Shown: one piece after another, positions 1 through 10,489 of the stretch
Layout of the letters: every line of letters begins with the position of its first letter
Numbering within the stretch: position 1 is the stretch's first letter
DNA from: Petaurus breviceps papuanus
Taxonomy: Eukaryota > Chordata > Mammalia > Diprotodontia > Petauridae
Assembly: GCA_028583685.1 (NCBI GenBank)
Contig: JAMXIF010000077.1
Span: forward strand, 7,046,241 to 7,110,240
DNA: 64,000 nt
Direction of reading: 5' to 3'
Translations under genes and position numbers: made by a program
The notes under the pieces: model-generated
Told to the model about the DNA's origin: nothing
Seen by the model: only the letters and a program-made list of their open reading frames with translations
The model's database searches: none

Positions 1-47
1 TGGTCTGGTACTCTATCCACTACTCCACTTACCTGCCCAACTAGGGG
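1..47 (-). mobile_element. 5' end of a CORE-SINE (MAR1/MIR type), cut by the window edge
   Basis: The bases resemble the reverse complement of a tRNA-derived SINE head (ctctatccactactccac, the region around the A box). The rest of the element lies outside the window. A short L2-like stretch (cctgctttcaaggagctcac) follows. Confidence 0.5.
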
Positions 48-164
48 TATAAAGAAAAGTAAAAGATTCCTGCTTTCAAGGAGCTCACTGTCAAAGAAGA
101 AAGTCAATTCAATCTTTAATGACATTAATAGAAGCTTAGTGTCCAAGGCTAAGGAAGTAATAAT

Positions 165-352
165 CTTATAGTGTAGCTCTGGCCAGACTACACTTAGAAC
201 ATTATGTTCCATTCTGGATGCCACAGTTTAGGAAGGACATTGATCAGCTGGAGAGGATCCAGAGTAGGGAGACCTAGATGATGAAGGGACAGGAGTTCAT
301 GCTCTGTGAAGACTGATGAAGGACTTGGGGATGCAAGTCTTAGACTCTCCCT

Positions 353-403
<51 letters not shown>

Positions 404-503
404 NNNNNNNNNNNNNNNNNNNNNNNNNNNNNNNNNNNNNNNNNNNNNNNNNNNNNNNNNNNNNNNNNNNNNNNNNNNNNNNNNNNNNNNNNNNNNNNNN
501 NNN

Positions 504-562
<59 letters not shown>

Positions 563-675
563 CTTTCTCTCTCTCTCTGTCTCTCTCTCTCTTTCTCTCT
601 CTGTTGGTTAGAGTGTTTTATGGGGAGCATGATAATTATCTTCAAATATAAGAAGGGATGTCATGTAGAAGAGGG
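165..675 (+). mobile_element. CR1/L3 LINE 3' fragment, first part, interrupted by (CT)n
   Basis: Text such as gaacattatgttccattctg, aggaaggacattgatcagct and, after the simple repeat, agaagggatgtcatgtagaa follows the 3' half of mammalian CR1/L3 LINEs. A (CT)n tract with an assembly gap sits inside it. The copy appears to resume at 1140 after MIR-type insertions. It is an old, non-coding relic. Confidence 0.55.
352..602. repeat. (CT)n microsatellite with a 100-base assembly gap
   Basis: Almost pure CT dinucleotides occupy 355-403 and 504-600, with N from 404 to 503. The round gap size suggests an arbitrary placeholder, so the true length is unknown. Open frames across it (Ser-Leu or Arg-Glu repeats) are artefacts. 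Confidence 0.97.
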
Positions 676-875
676 ATTATAGGATTATAGATTTAGAGAT
701 CGGATGGTTCTGAGCCCTTTGGGTCTAACCCTCCCATTTTACAGATGAGGAAACTAAGAAAAAAAGATGTTAAATAACTTGGCCAAGGTCACAAGATAAG
801 AAACATCCAAAGTGGGATTTGTATCCAGGTTTTCCTGACTCCATTCCAGTTCAATATTCATTTCACCATGTTACC
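676..875 (-). mobile_element. MIR-type CORE-SINE, minus strand
   Basis: The stretch cattttacagatgaggaaac, then ggtcacaagataagaaac and gatttgtatccaggttttcc, is the reverse complement of a MIR/Ther-1 core and B-box region. It is diverged and inserted in, or adjacent to, the CR1/L3 copy. Confidence 0.6.
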
Positions 876-929
876 GTGTTGTGACTGGGATCAGGGAGTA
901 GAATGAGGAGCAGCAGGTAGAAGCCAAAG

Positions 930-1130
930 CAGCTCTGTGTAAAAGAAAGAGTAGTAGGAACCCAGAGGACCTGGGTTCCAATACCACCTCTGATGCTTAC
1001 TACCTGCATGACCTTACCAAGTCATCAACACTTCCTGGTCGCAGTGTTATCATCTGTAAAATGAGGGACTTGGACTAAATGGCCTCTGAGATATCTTCCA
1101 GCTTTAAATCTTGATTTTAATTACGTTAAA
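930..1130 (+). mobile_element. MIR-type CORE-SINE, plus strand
   Basis: A B-box-like motif (gacctgggttccaatacc) is followed by the CORE (tactacctgcatgacctt) and by catctgtaaaatgagggact, the MIR 3' region. Confidence 0.7.
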
Positions 1131-1139
1131 ATTTGGCTT

Positions 1140-1345
1140 TGGTGTCAGGAAATTTTCCTAATAATCAGAGCTATCCCAAAATATAATGGGCTGCCAGAGG
1201 AGACGGGGTGTGTTCTTCATTGGAGGTCTTGCAGCAAAGGTCAGATGAGCATTTTTCAGAGTTGTTGTTTTTCAGGGACAGGTGGAGTCCCATCTATGTC
1301 TGAAATTCTCTCATTCTTTGATTCTGTGATTCTGTAACTCCATCC
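1140..1345 (+). mobile_element. CR1/L3 LINE 3' terminus
   Basis: The phrases ataatgggctgccagaggag and ggaggtcttgcagcaaaggt, and the ending tgattctgtgattctgt, match the characteristic CR1-clade 3' end with its short terminal repeat. It probably continues the copy that starts near 165. Confidence 0.65.
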
Positions 1346-1349
1346 CACT

Positions 1350-2525
1350 TTCTTCCAACCTCGGAATACCTCAGACAGCTCAGGGGTATTATTTAAGTTT
1401 ACCAGACTGGAAGAAAATCTTCAAAGTATCTTTATTGTCTTGATTTTCCCATGCTAATAATTCAGCGCTCTCTCCAAGGATAGAATGTGGCTTGCATTAG
1501 GCAGAAGGGTGTTGAAAAAATCCGGAAACCTGCTTTACTGCTTGTTTACTGTCATCTTATGTTAGTGAATATGCCACATATCAGATTTCTTTCCCATGTT
1601 GGGCATTTGGGGCGCTTCTAGCAAATGCTTATATAACATTGATTTTGTATTGCCAAAGGTATTAAGCAAGTAAATAGCTCAGCTTTGCAGGCAATCCTTT
1701 GAGCTCAGAAATATTAAGATATTCTTAACTTCTGCTATAATTCCAATGCTTCAGAAAAATCATGCAAGTTCAGATCCAGTCTGTAAATTGGTTCATCTTT
1801 AGGCTCAGCATCCATTGAGTTTGGGATCCAAGGGACTTCCTTTTTTTCTCTCCAGTGGAGTATTCTGGAACCCTGGAGCAGAATGATTTCACAGGAATTG
1901 TTCAAAAGTACCCATTTGTTCATTTCATCTGGAGGAAAACTAGTTGGCCAAGAAGTAGGAAGGTAGGAATACCCAGGAACATTAACTCACTCAGCATGAC
2001 TATATCATTAGTTCCTGCCAGGAGGACTGCATAATTAAGGCATCCTGAGTATGTTGGCATGGGAAGGGAAAAGTGATCATTTTTTAAAAACCTGTCTTAA
2101 GGGAGCCAAGGTGGATGTATGCCTCTGTGTCATCCAAAGCAAAGGTGAATGAAGTACATTTCCAAAGTAAAGAATGTTACAAGAAGGATAAAGTTTAGGG
2201 TGATGTGACCTTTTTGCAAAGTTTTCCTTTTCAGGCAGTGTGTGAAGATGGCATAAAGGCACGTCTGGTCCACAGTTGAAGAGTTGAAACCAAGCCAAAA
2301 CATGGTGGGAGGTAAGGGGTTAATGGTCAGAAGCCACAGTGATTGAGGATAGGGCTGGCAGAGAGCTTTTGATTGCCATTAGGATGAGCCAAAATTGCCA
2401 ATGGGAGGTTAGACAAAGTGAGGAAGTTGCTGAACATGAAGCCAATAAGTCAGATGTGAGGGAGAGGGTGCAAATGGATAGCAAGCACAAAATGATCTGA
2501 TTAAAATGGAATTCTGAGAGGAATA
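1350..2525. other. Unassigned sequence
   Basis: About 1.2 kb with no repeat family I can name and no convincing coding frame. The longest frames are 62-73 codons without recognisable motifs. Confidence 0.5.
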
Positions 2526-2529
2526 GCAT

Positions 2530-2755
2530 TTATACACACACACAGACACACACACACATATATACACATACATACATACATACACACACATACACACACA
2601 CAGACACACACACAGACATATACACATACATACATACATACATACACACATATACACATACATACACATACATACACACACATATACACATACATACACA
2701 TACATATACACACATATACACATACATACATACATACACACATATACACATACAT

Positions 2756-2792
<37 letters not shown>

Positions 2793-2795
2793 AAC
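2530..2795. repeat. Compound CA/CATA minisatellite with a (TA)n end
   Basis: About 265 bases of alternating purine-pyrimidine made of CACACA, CATACATA and CAGACA blocks in a higher-order pattern, ending in (TA)n at 2773-2792. Several cysteine/valine/tyrosine-repeat frames overlap it and have no meaning as proteins. Confidence 0.95.
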
Positions 2796-2805
2796 AAAAA
2801 ACACA

Positions 2806-2960
2806 AATTCCACTTATAAAGCACTTACTAGATGCCAGACACTATGATTGGTATTTGCTTTACAAAGATAAAAAATAAAATGATCCTACCCCTTAAGGAG
2901 TTTTCATTCTTTTGAGAGAAACAATGTGTACACATATAAATAGACATAATTTATATATGT
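2806..2960 (-). mobile_element. L2-type LINE 3' end, minus strand
   Basis: The order aagcacttactagatgccag, then ccccttaaggagttttcatt, is the reverse complement of the L2 3' terminus. Confidence 0.65.
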
Positions 2961-2999
2961 AACACTAGTATAACATTGAGATCCATTTCTTTCTCTCTG

Positions 3000-3732
3000 G
3001 GCTATTAGGGCTGGCCCAGTCACCCCACTTGGCCACATCTTGGTAGGCAAGGTGGTTGACCAAAAGAGTGCCCACACTGCTTTAACTCACTCTCAGGATC
3101 CTATGGTTAACTCTATGATTAATTAATAGGGGTTACAGCTAATATTACCAGCTATATCACCTTAACCCCCTGCCAGAGTACTTCACATTTTAACAAATCA
3201 GCCAAGGTGACATCATTAACTCTTAGTCATGAAACCTTTACAAAACAGGAAAGTTAAAAATAATTATAATAAAAAAATAACAGTCCAACCATTAACTTGG
3301 TTATGCTCTCTAATGAATGTAGACAGGGTCCATGGGGGTGGGGAAGTAGGCACACTTGCAAAAAGCTATCTGGGAAGTACCTGAGTGAGGAAATTCATTA
3401 GTTGCAGGGCAAATTACAACTTTGCAATGAAGACTTTGGTGGCCTTGATCTCCATATATCAACAGTCTGAACCATATATCACCAGATGGACAGCGTCATT
3501 TCTCTTTTGGACCTCTTCTCTTGGACAGAGATACTTTTCTCCTGGTTGCTGCTTTTCTGGCTGCTGTAGTACTGGTAAGCACTTTCAGTGAAAGCAGACA
3601 GAGCCTGTGATCTGCAGAGACATTCAGGTTTTCTCTCTTAGTGGCCTGAGATGTAGTATTAACTCTGCCAGTAAAACAGTCTGAATTTCCAGCTATTCAG
3701 GTCTACTTATTGGGATCAAGGGGTTTCTTTTA
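3000..3732. other. Unassigned sequence, possibly an old interspersed element
   Basis: No family was recognised. Similar AT-rich texture continues at 4502-5240 after a SINE cluster, so the two parts could be one old element split by insertions. No coding signal is convincing. Confidence 0.35.
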
Positions 3733-3734
3733 AG

Positions 3735-4015
3735 CTTAAGTGACAATAAAAATTGGTTCAATGGACAGAGTGTCGAGTCTAGAGTCAGAAAGACCTGAAT
3801 TCAAATCCAGCCTCAGATACTTATTAACTTGGTTACTCTGGGCAAGTCACTTAACCCCTGTTAGCATCAGTTTCCTTAACTTCAAAATAAGGATAATAAT
3901 AGCATCTCTCTACCAGGGTTGTTGGGAAGATCAAAAGACATAATGTTTGTAAAGCATTCAGCATGGTACCTAGTACATAGTAAGTACAATGTAAATGTTA
4001 GCTATTATTATTATT
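3735..4015 (+). mobile_element. Nearly full-length MIR/Ther-1-type CORE-SINE
   Basis: Visible parts in order are a tRNA-like head (ggttcaatggacagagtgtc), a B-box (gaattcaaatccagcctcag), the CORE (ggttactctgggcaagtcac), gtttccttaacttcaaaata and the tail gtacctagtacatagtaagt ending in TTA repeats. Confidence 0.75.
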
Positions 4016-4067
4016 AAATAAACCTCTGAAGGGTTTCTACTTTTCAAATTACAGGTAGCAGTAGATA

Positions 4068-4290
4068 TCCAGGGGAGGCAGCTAAACAGTGGATAGAGTC
4101 CTCAGACACTTATTAACTGTGTGACCCTAGATAGGCAAGACATTTAATCTTATTTGCCTTGGTTTCCTCATCAATAAAACGCATTAGAGAAGAAAATGGC
4201 AAAGCACTCCAGTATCTTTTCCAAGACAACTCCAAATGGGGTCACAAAGATTTGGACATGACTGAAACAAATGAATAACAAACATCTAGA
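4068..4290 (+). mobile_element. CORE-SINE with Bov-B/RTE-like 3' tail
   Basis: It has a tRNA-like head (ggcagctaaacagtggatag) and CORE, then a tail reading atggcaaagcactccagtat and ggggtcacaaagatttggac, ending in gactgaaacaaatgaa. The tail resembles Bov-B-type RTE LINE 3' ends, which suggests RTE-driven mobilisation. An internal part of the head is missing. Confidence 0.7.
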
Positions 4291-4323
4291 TAGCTTATCC
4301 TTCTTACCCTCAGCCAACTCTTT

Positions 4324-4484
4324 TTTTTGCCTTTTGGGGGGCAATTGGGGTTAAGTAACTTGACCAAGGTAGCATGGCTAGTTTTTTTTTTTTTTTTGGT
4401 GTTAAGTGTCTAAGGCCAGATCCGAACTCAGGTCCTCCTGACTCTTGAAGCCAGCGCTTTACTCACTGCACCACCTAGGTGCCC
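4324..4484 (-). mobile_element. MAR1-type SINE, minus strand
   Basis: The reverse complement shows the MAR1 order: gcaattggggttaagtaact, ggtgttaagtgtctaaggcc and cactgcaccacctaggtgcc. A poly-T run at 4381-4399 lies in the internal linker. Near-identical 17-base flanks (4307-4323 and 4485-4501, one mismatch) are its target-site duplication. Confidence 0.88.
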
Positions 4485-4501
4485 CCCTCAGTCAACTCTT
4501 T

Positions 4502-5240
4502 AAACATCAGAGAATTCTTTTTTCTAATCTACACTTTCAAATAGCAGAGCTTTTCTCCAATCAGATCAGCTCCCAGCAGTGTATATAAAGTCTTTCTTCC
4601 TCCACTAAGCTGGTGTCAGTTGAGTTTGGATCAAAGGAATGGATCTTCTTTTCTGTTCTTTTGCTTCTTCCTTCTGAACTCAGGTCCTGTGTCTTTGGTT
4701 CTTCTTCTGTCTTCTGAATCTTGTCACTGACTCCACTTGCTGACTTACTCTTGCCTCAAAAAATAGGCTTCTTCAATGAAGTAATTCATCTCTACCTTAT
4801 GATAAGAGATCAAAATTCACATCTGTATTAGACCCAGCATAAATAATCAATGTAGGATTGTCCTATAGTTAACAAAAAAGTTTCAATTGTCAGAGTTTCT
4901 CAGCCAAGAACTTTAAAATACGTACAAGAATCACATGTAAATAAGCTTCTAGGAAACTAGACAGTTTGACCACTTTAAGTTCTGTTAAATTATTGTTTTT
5001 TGAGAGACTGTTCCCCCCCATCCAGGTCCTCTAAGAACTATCTCTTCTCCTTTGCAAGTACCAAAGAGCTAATTTTCTCAGTCTTTCTTATATAAATGTT
5101 CTTTCTCTAATTTCAATATATTAACATGTCAGTATAAGAAAGGGGCACTAACTTATAAGCACAAAGTAATTATTTGGTGGGTGGAGCTCTAGCCCTTTCA
5201 GATTCGCTTCTAACTTTATGCAAATGATCACTTTTGAGAC
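4502..5240. other. Unassigned sequence with a TATA/CCAAT-like motif pair
   Basis: No family was recognised. At 4555-4600 a CCAAT-like motif (tccaatcag) lies about 25 bases upstream of gtatataaag, like an RNA polymerase II core promoter or a decayed LTR promoter. I could not define element ends or a transcript. Confidence 0.35.
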
Positions 5241-5244
5241 TCAA

Positions 5245-5440
5245 AAAAAACCTTATGAAGTAGCTGCTGTAGATATTGTTTTCATTTTACATATGAGAAA
5301 AGTGGAAAATCTGAGAGGTTGATTAAATTGTTCCTAGTCACACAGCCAATAAATGTCTGAAGAAGTATTTAAACCCAGATCACACACCACTAAATCTAAT
5401 GTTTTATCTGATTTGCCATGGTGCCTCCAGGAGCAAAGAC
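5245..5440 (-). mobile_element. MIR-type CORE-SINE, minus strand
   Basis: The motifs cattttacatatgagaaaag, tagtcacacagccaataaat and tttaaacccagatcacacac are a diverged reverse-complement MIR. Confidence 0.6.
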
Positions 5441-5484
5441 TAATACACCCACCAAGGAGGGCAAAGACAGAAGAAAAAATTCAG

Positions 5485-5625
5485 ATTCTTTCTCCCTCTC
5501 CCTCTCTATTTTCCCCCCTCCCTCTCTCTCGCTTTTTATTTACCCCTCTTTTACCCTTTCTCTCTCTTCTTTCCCTTTCTCACTGTCCCTCCCTCCCCTC
5601 TTCTCTCTTTTTCTCTTTACTTTTG
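5485..5625. repeat. Pyrimidine-rich low-complexity tract
   Basis: An irregular CT/CCT/TTT tract of about 140 bases. Overlapping frames rich in Leu, Ser and Phe are compositional. Confidence 0.9.
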
Positions 5626-5679
5626 TGGTTAAAAACAAAAACAAAACCTAGAAAAGAGTGGACACCTGTCAGGTGAGCA

Positions 5680-5985
5680 GGTCTGAATAAGTTATGATAT
5701 ATGAATATAATGATGTATTATTATATAGTAAGAAATATGACTACAAAAGATTCAGAGAACCTTGCAAAATGAGTTTCTCCCTTGTTTTCTGAAGGATTCA
5801 GAGAAATTTGGAAAGATTTGTTTGGCTTTATATAGAGTAAAGTAAGGAAGACCAATGGAACAGTTAGTACAATGACAACAAACATGTAAAGGAAAATAAC
5901 TTTGAAATGCTTCAGAATGCTGATCAATACAGAGAATTGTTTCCATAGAACTGATGATGAAATACACTTCCCCCTCTTGGCCAAA
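5680..5985 (+). mobile_element. L1 ORF2 C-terminus/3' UTR fragment, plus strand
   Basis: The stretch gaataagttatgatatatga and then tattattatatagtaagaaa is a decayed sense copy of the L1 ORF2 C-terminal coding segment (the LWYM..MEYY region). It runs on with L1-type 3' sequence such as gaaatttggaaagatttgtt. Confidence 0.55.
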
Positions 5986-6104
5986 AGGTGGTAGACTATA
6001 GTTTTGAAATGAGATGTATATTAGAAGTCATAGCCAATGTGTTGGTTTGTTTTGCTTAATTAAACTTCTTTGTAAGACAGGATTCTGTTGAGGGAAGGAA
6101 GAGG

Positions 6105-6350
6105 GAGGCAATAAGCATTTATATAGCACTTATTGTATTCCAAGCAGTATACTAAACATTTATACATGTTACCTTATTTAATTCTCACAACAACCCTATG
6201 AGGTAGGTGATATTATTATCTCCATTTTACAGTTGAGGAAACATAGGTTGAGTGATTTGCTCAGGGTCATGTAGCTAGTAGGTGTGTGAGGCTGGAATTA
6301 AACTCAGGTCTTCCTGACTCAAAAGAGACATGATACTCCCAGAGTGCTAT
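6105..6350 (-). mobile_element. MIR-type CORE-SINE, minus strand, long copy
   Basis: The order is caacaaccctatgaggtagg, ctccattttacagttgagga, gtcatgtagctagtaggtgt and aaactcaggtcttcctgact, a well-ordered MIR reverse complement. Confidence 0.75.
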
Positions 6351-7332
6351 CCATTGTACTTCCACCAACTGGTAGAAGGTTTGGAAAGTAATAATGATAC
6401 CAAAACCATCAATAAAACATTAATTAGTGATTTAATTGAAAGAACAAGTCAATCAGGGTAGGTGAATAGGGAAAAGTAGGCTTGAGTAGTCCAGTTCAAA
6501 GCCTTGGAAAATCTGGATGGAAGTTTGTGAAGCCGGATGGGTTGCTGTGGACATAGCTTGTCCTTGACTATGATGACTCTTCAGGGATTTCCTGTTGAAA
6601 TTCAGTTTATAAGGAGCAGCTGTGCAAAAGCACCTTAATCCAAAGTCACATTTTATTGAATAAGGCTGTTCTAAAATTGCCTATCAAGCACTGACTTACA
6701 GCCTAGAGATTTGTGTAACCACAGGAAGAGGAAACACATATGAAACAGTGTGTTTAGACAATACAAGACATGAAAAGAATTAAGGATGACAATGAGAAAA
6801 ATACATGGGAGTCCTATCCTTGCAAAGTCAGTCAGTCTTATGACACGATTTTACTACAGGGAAAATTTTGCCCTTTTATGCATACACATGTCTCTCATTG
6901 TCTTTAGGGAGTGCCACTGATAAATCGGAGAGTTTCTTTTTAAAATTAGGACTGCATTCTGAACAGGGCAGGATTTCCATGCACTAAGCTGTTTAGATCA
7001 TTCTTAGCAGGTTGCCTTTTTTATTTTTCCTTAGGTATTTTGGGCCTCATAAAGAACGTGTGCATAAGCTATGGAAACTACGGCTAAGTAATGACTGCTA
7101 AAGTATGCTCTGGGACAGTTGGAGCTGTAAACCCTAACATGATCCAACACATCCCATTATCTTTGCTGCTTTCCAGCCTGTTCCATATCCTGGACATTTA
7201 TATTCCTCACCTCTGCAACTCCTTTGCAGTTTGGGGATCAACTTCTTCTAAGTGGCTCCTTTCTTGTCCAAATCAACTCTAGAAAATTTATGAAGAAAAA
7301 AAAAAACACCTTCAAACTTAGTTACTTGTGTG
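6351..7332. other. Unassigned sequence
   Basis: About 1 kb with no recognised repeat. A pyrimidine-tract-plus-AG (ttttccttag at about 7025-7034) could act as a splice acceptor, but no supporting frame follows. Confidence 0.4.
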
Positions 7333-7344
7333 AAAGTAATTCTA

Positions 7345-7500
7345 GGTGGTGGCTAGGTGTCACAATGAATAGAGCACCGGCCCTGAGTTCAAATCCGGAC
7401 ACTTAACACATAAACTAGCCGTGTGACCTTGGGCAAGTCACTAAACCTCAGTTGCTCTACCCTCCCCCCTCCAAAAAGCAAAAAACAAACAAACTCCCCA
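7345..7500 (+). mobile_element. MAR1-type SINE with target-site duplication
   Basis: It carries an A-box region (ggtgtcacaatgaatagagc), B-box (gagttcaaatccggacactt), CORE (agccgtgtgaccttgggcaa) and an A-rich tail. The 12-base direct repeat aaagtaattcta flanks it exactly (7333-7344 and 7501-7512). The perfect flanks point to a fairly recent, L1-type insertion. Confidence 0.9.
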
Positions 7501-7512
7501 AAAGTAATTCTA

Positions 7513-8640
7513 ACTTCTTCTTGTTGTGTCATTCTCTCATATTCCACCCTGTTTATGCCCATCTATGTTCCATACCAGGCAAGAGAAATTTAGGTCATTA
7601 CCTTAGGATTGCTGGTAGCACTATTGCATATTAAAAAGATCTGTCTTTGGAGCTTGGAATAGATAAAAACTCTATATACAATTTCCCAAGTACAGTCCAG
7701 CCCACTTTCTCTGTGCAATTCTTGGCCCAAATAATTGTCCACTTAGAGATGGGTAGATGAGGAAATAGACACCTAAGATCTAAAGTAGCTTGTTTATAGT
7801 TATATAGTAAGTGACAAAGTTAAGTCCAAAGCCAAGGTCTCCTGATTTCCATTATGATGTCTGTTTTCCCCTTCTCTGTGGTACGACATTCATTTTATTA
7901 AAGGGGTGTCACTACTCTCATATGGTATAATCTTTCCAGGAATTTAACTGATTCAGAACACTGTGGGTCTTTCTTTGCATTCATTGGTTGAAACATCGGA
8001 GGCCCCAGGACTCAGGTTCTTTCATCCAAGGCTGGCCCTTGGCAAAACTGGGAAGAAATAATAGCTTATATTGTATAACAGCATGTCTTCATCCAGACAG
8101 CAGGCATTTTTATCCATTGAGTTTTTCCTGCATAGGGTTGTTAGGCTGATTGCTTTGTTGTTATTGTGCATCTCACTGAGGAGGCCCTATACAATTCTGG
8201 GACTTGATAGGATCAATAGAGTATAATCTGTAAACAATAGTATCCAGAGAACCTCACCAATGATAGGAATCCCTTTTCTATTTAGACCTCACACATAGCT
8301 ATTCTCCGTAATGGTGGTGTTTGCCCTTGGCTATCACACAAAAAATGTTCCTATTTTATCCCTTCCTTGACATGTATAATCAGGTCACTGAAAAAAAAAA
8401 ATGTATTTCTGGGGTTGAATTTATAAAGGAATTACATATACTCTTAACAGATGCATGGGCCAGAATGGTAACTATCCTTTAAGGCTATGTAATGCTCAAA
8501 TAAGTCAAAAGCTTTTCTGATATCAACAAATAACAAATTCAGGGGGATCTTATATTCTCTTTTTCTTTCAGTAAATTGTGTGACTATAAAAATGTGGTCT
8601 GCTGTAGAGACTAGTTTTTAAAGCCTGCCTATTCCCTTCA
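7513..8640. other. Mostly unassigned, with one faint MIR
   Basis: A decayed minus-strand MIR core may lie at about 7745-7855 (gatgaggaaatagacaccta). The rest shows no recognised family and no convincing frame. Confidence 0.4.
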
Positions 8641-8649
8641 TGGATTCAT

Positions 8650-8725
8650 GGATTCATGGATACAGCATTGGGCTTTAAGGTGGAAAGACCTACCTAAGTT
8701 TGAATCCTGCCTGAATAGCCAGCAG
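8650..8725 (+). mobile_element. CORE-SINE head fragment
   Basis: The motifs ggatacagcattgggcttta and taagtttgaatcctgcctga look like a SINE A-box to B-box segment without its 3' half. Confidence 0.4.
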
Positions 8726-8877
8726 AGACTCTCCTAGGACAGTTCCTCATTATACCCACTCTGGTTTCGTTGCCTTGGGGCATGGAGGTGACATTGGCTT
8801 CTTAAAGGCTATGTGCCAGGAGTGTGAATTCTAGAAATTAATAATAATAATGGCTAAAACTTAACAGTGCTCTACAC

Positions 8878-8970
8878 ACATCTCTGTCTCTCTCAGTCTC
8901 TGTCTTTGTCACTCTGTCTCTCTGTCTCTGTCTCTCTGTCTCCGTCTCTCTCTCTCTCTCTCTGTCTCTC

Positions 8971-9003
<33 letters not shown>

Positions 9004-9260
9004 GTCTCTCCCCCCTCTTTCCTTTCTCTCTGTCTCACAGAAAAAAGATTTCTGTATCTTTTTCTTCTCTCCTCTCTCTGTCTCTGTCTCTACCCCCTCT
9101 CTCTTCTCTCTGTCTCTTTCCTCCCCACCTCTCTCTCCAACCTCTCTCTCTCTTTACTCTCTCCTCTACCCACTCCTGTCTCTGTGTCTGTCTCTTCTCA
9201 CCCTCCTCCTTTCCCTTACTCTTTTCTCCCCCCTTTCCTTTTTCTTCTCTCTATATAACA
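8878..9260. repeat. CT-rich compound microsatellite
   Basis: Tracts of TCTG, (CT)n and CCCT run for almost 380 bases with one short break near 9039-9066. Open frames on both strands (Ser/Leu-rich; Arg/Glu-rich) are products of the repeat. Confidence 0.95.
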
Positions 9261-9354
9261 AATACATATGTATGTGTGAATATATGTGTATATATATAAT
9301 TTCACATCCATTGCAAAGTGAAAACTCTTTTTTCACATGCTCCTTTTAAAATAG

Positions 9355-9505
9355 ACAATCACAGATTTTTATCCCCACTTCACAAATGAGAAAAGTGAGG
9401 TTCAGAGAAGTTAGGTAGGTTACTTATGGTCACACAGCTAGTAAAGAGTAAAACCAGGTCTCCAGATTCTAAATCCAATGCTAATTCCATTGTACTACGC
9501 CGGGT
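9355..9505 (-). mobile_element. MIR-type CORE-SINE, minus strand
   Basis: The motifs cacttcacaaatgagaaaag, ggtcacacagctagtaaaga and aatgctaattccattgtact are a MIR reverse complement. Confidence 0.7.
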
Positions 9506-9569
9506 CTTGGTAGGCATTTATTCTCAAGATCTTTCTGATCTCTTCTTTCAATGCCCTTCTTTCCAACAT

Positions 9570-9830
9570 TCAGGCAAGTAAGTCAATGTGCACTTATTAA
9601 GCACCTCTTCTGTTCCAGGCACGATGTTAAGCACTGGGAATGCAAGTAAAGGCAACAACAAACAACAACAATAATAGTCCTCAGTACCTGCTTTCAAGGA
9701 GCTTACAATCTAAAGGAGGTGAAAGCAAGTAAAAGTCTTTTTGCGAAGATGACGTATATAGGAGAAAGAAGAGCTATTCAACAGAAGGAAGGCACTACCA
9801 GGAAGGAGAGTACCATCTCTGTCCCAGGTG
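9570..9830 (-). mobile_element. L2-type LINE 3' end, minus strand
   Basis: The order gcacttattaagcacctctt, caggcacgatgttaagcact and caaggagcttacaatctaaa is the reverse complement of the L2 3' terminus, continuing into its upstream part (aaggcactaccaggaaggag). Confidence 0.75.
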
Positions 9831-9832
9831 AA

Positions 9833-10150
9833 CAATAATAAGAGCTAACATTTAGATTACATATATATTACAAAGTTTTCACTTTGTAATAAATATGAAA
9901 TCATATATGTATATGTATGTATATAGAGATATATATCAATATCATTTACTTTTTGCCAGGCACTTTATACATATTATCTCATTGGAACCTCATAGCTGTG
10001 GAATGTAGATGCTGCTATTATCCCTATTTTACTGATAAGAAACTAAGGCAAACAGATGTTAAGTGAATGGCCCAGGGTAACACAGCCAATAAGTGTCTCA
10101 AGCCAGATTAGAACTCAGGTCTTTCTGATACTAGACCCAGAGTTCCAACT
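9833..10150 (-). mobile_element. MIR-type CORE-SINE, minus strand, split by an AT-rich hairpin
   Basis: taataagagctaacatttag begins the copy; an AT-rich segment with a 10-base hairpin follows; it then resumes as cattatctcattggaacctc, actgataagaaactaaggca and ggtaacacagccaataagtg. Confidence 0.65.
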
Positions 10151-10279
10151 ACTATATATATAACTTTGTTACCTCTATTGTATCAGATGCAACATTCTTT
10201 TCTCAATCCTCTCTCTCCATCATAATGTACCTGTTTTAAGTCCCATCCTTTTAGAACCCTGCTCTTTGGTAGGGAAAGT

Positions 10280-10400
10280 TAATCTGTCAATTAAGCATCT
10301 GCAGGGATATGTGTTAACTGTGCTAATGTCTGCTAATGGATTATTCAAGCACATTATGAGGCCTGCTAATGAGTTAATGCAGTGCACAATCTGAGGGGGG
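10280..10400. promoter_or_regulatory. Candidate regulatory block with three TGCTAATG motifs
   Basis: TGCTAATG occurs at 10321, 10331 and 10364, among other TAAT/ATTA cores, in a stretch with no recognised repeat. TAAT cores are typical homeodomain contact sites. Function is inferred only from motif clustering. Confidence 0.25.
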
Positions 10401-10489
10401 GGTTACATGTTATTTTTTTGTATCACAGTTCTGGGAGCTATAAATAGGGGAGGACTTTGGGAAACAATGAAATTAATTGGAATTTCTGC

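Noticed and set aside
2409-2824. Cys/Val/Tyr-rich frames that look like a small cysteine-rich protein
   Set aside because: Translation of a CA/CATA minisatellite.
8867-9349. 160-codon Ser/Leu-rich frame
   Set aside because: Translation of a CT-rich compound microsatellite.
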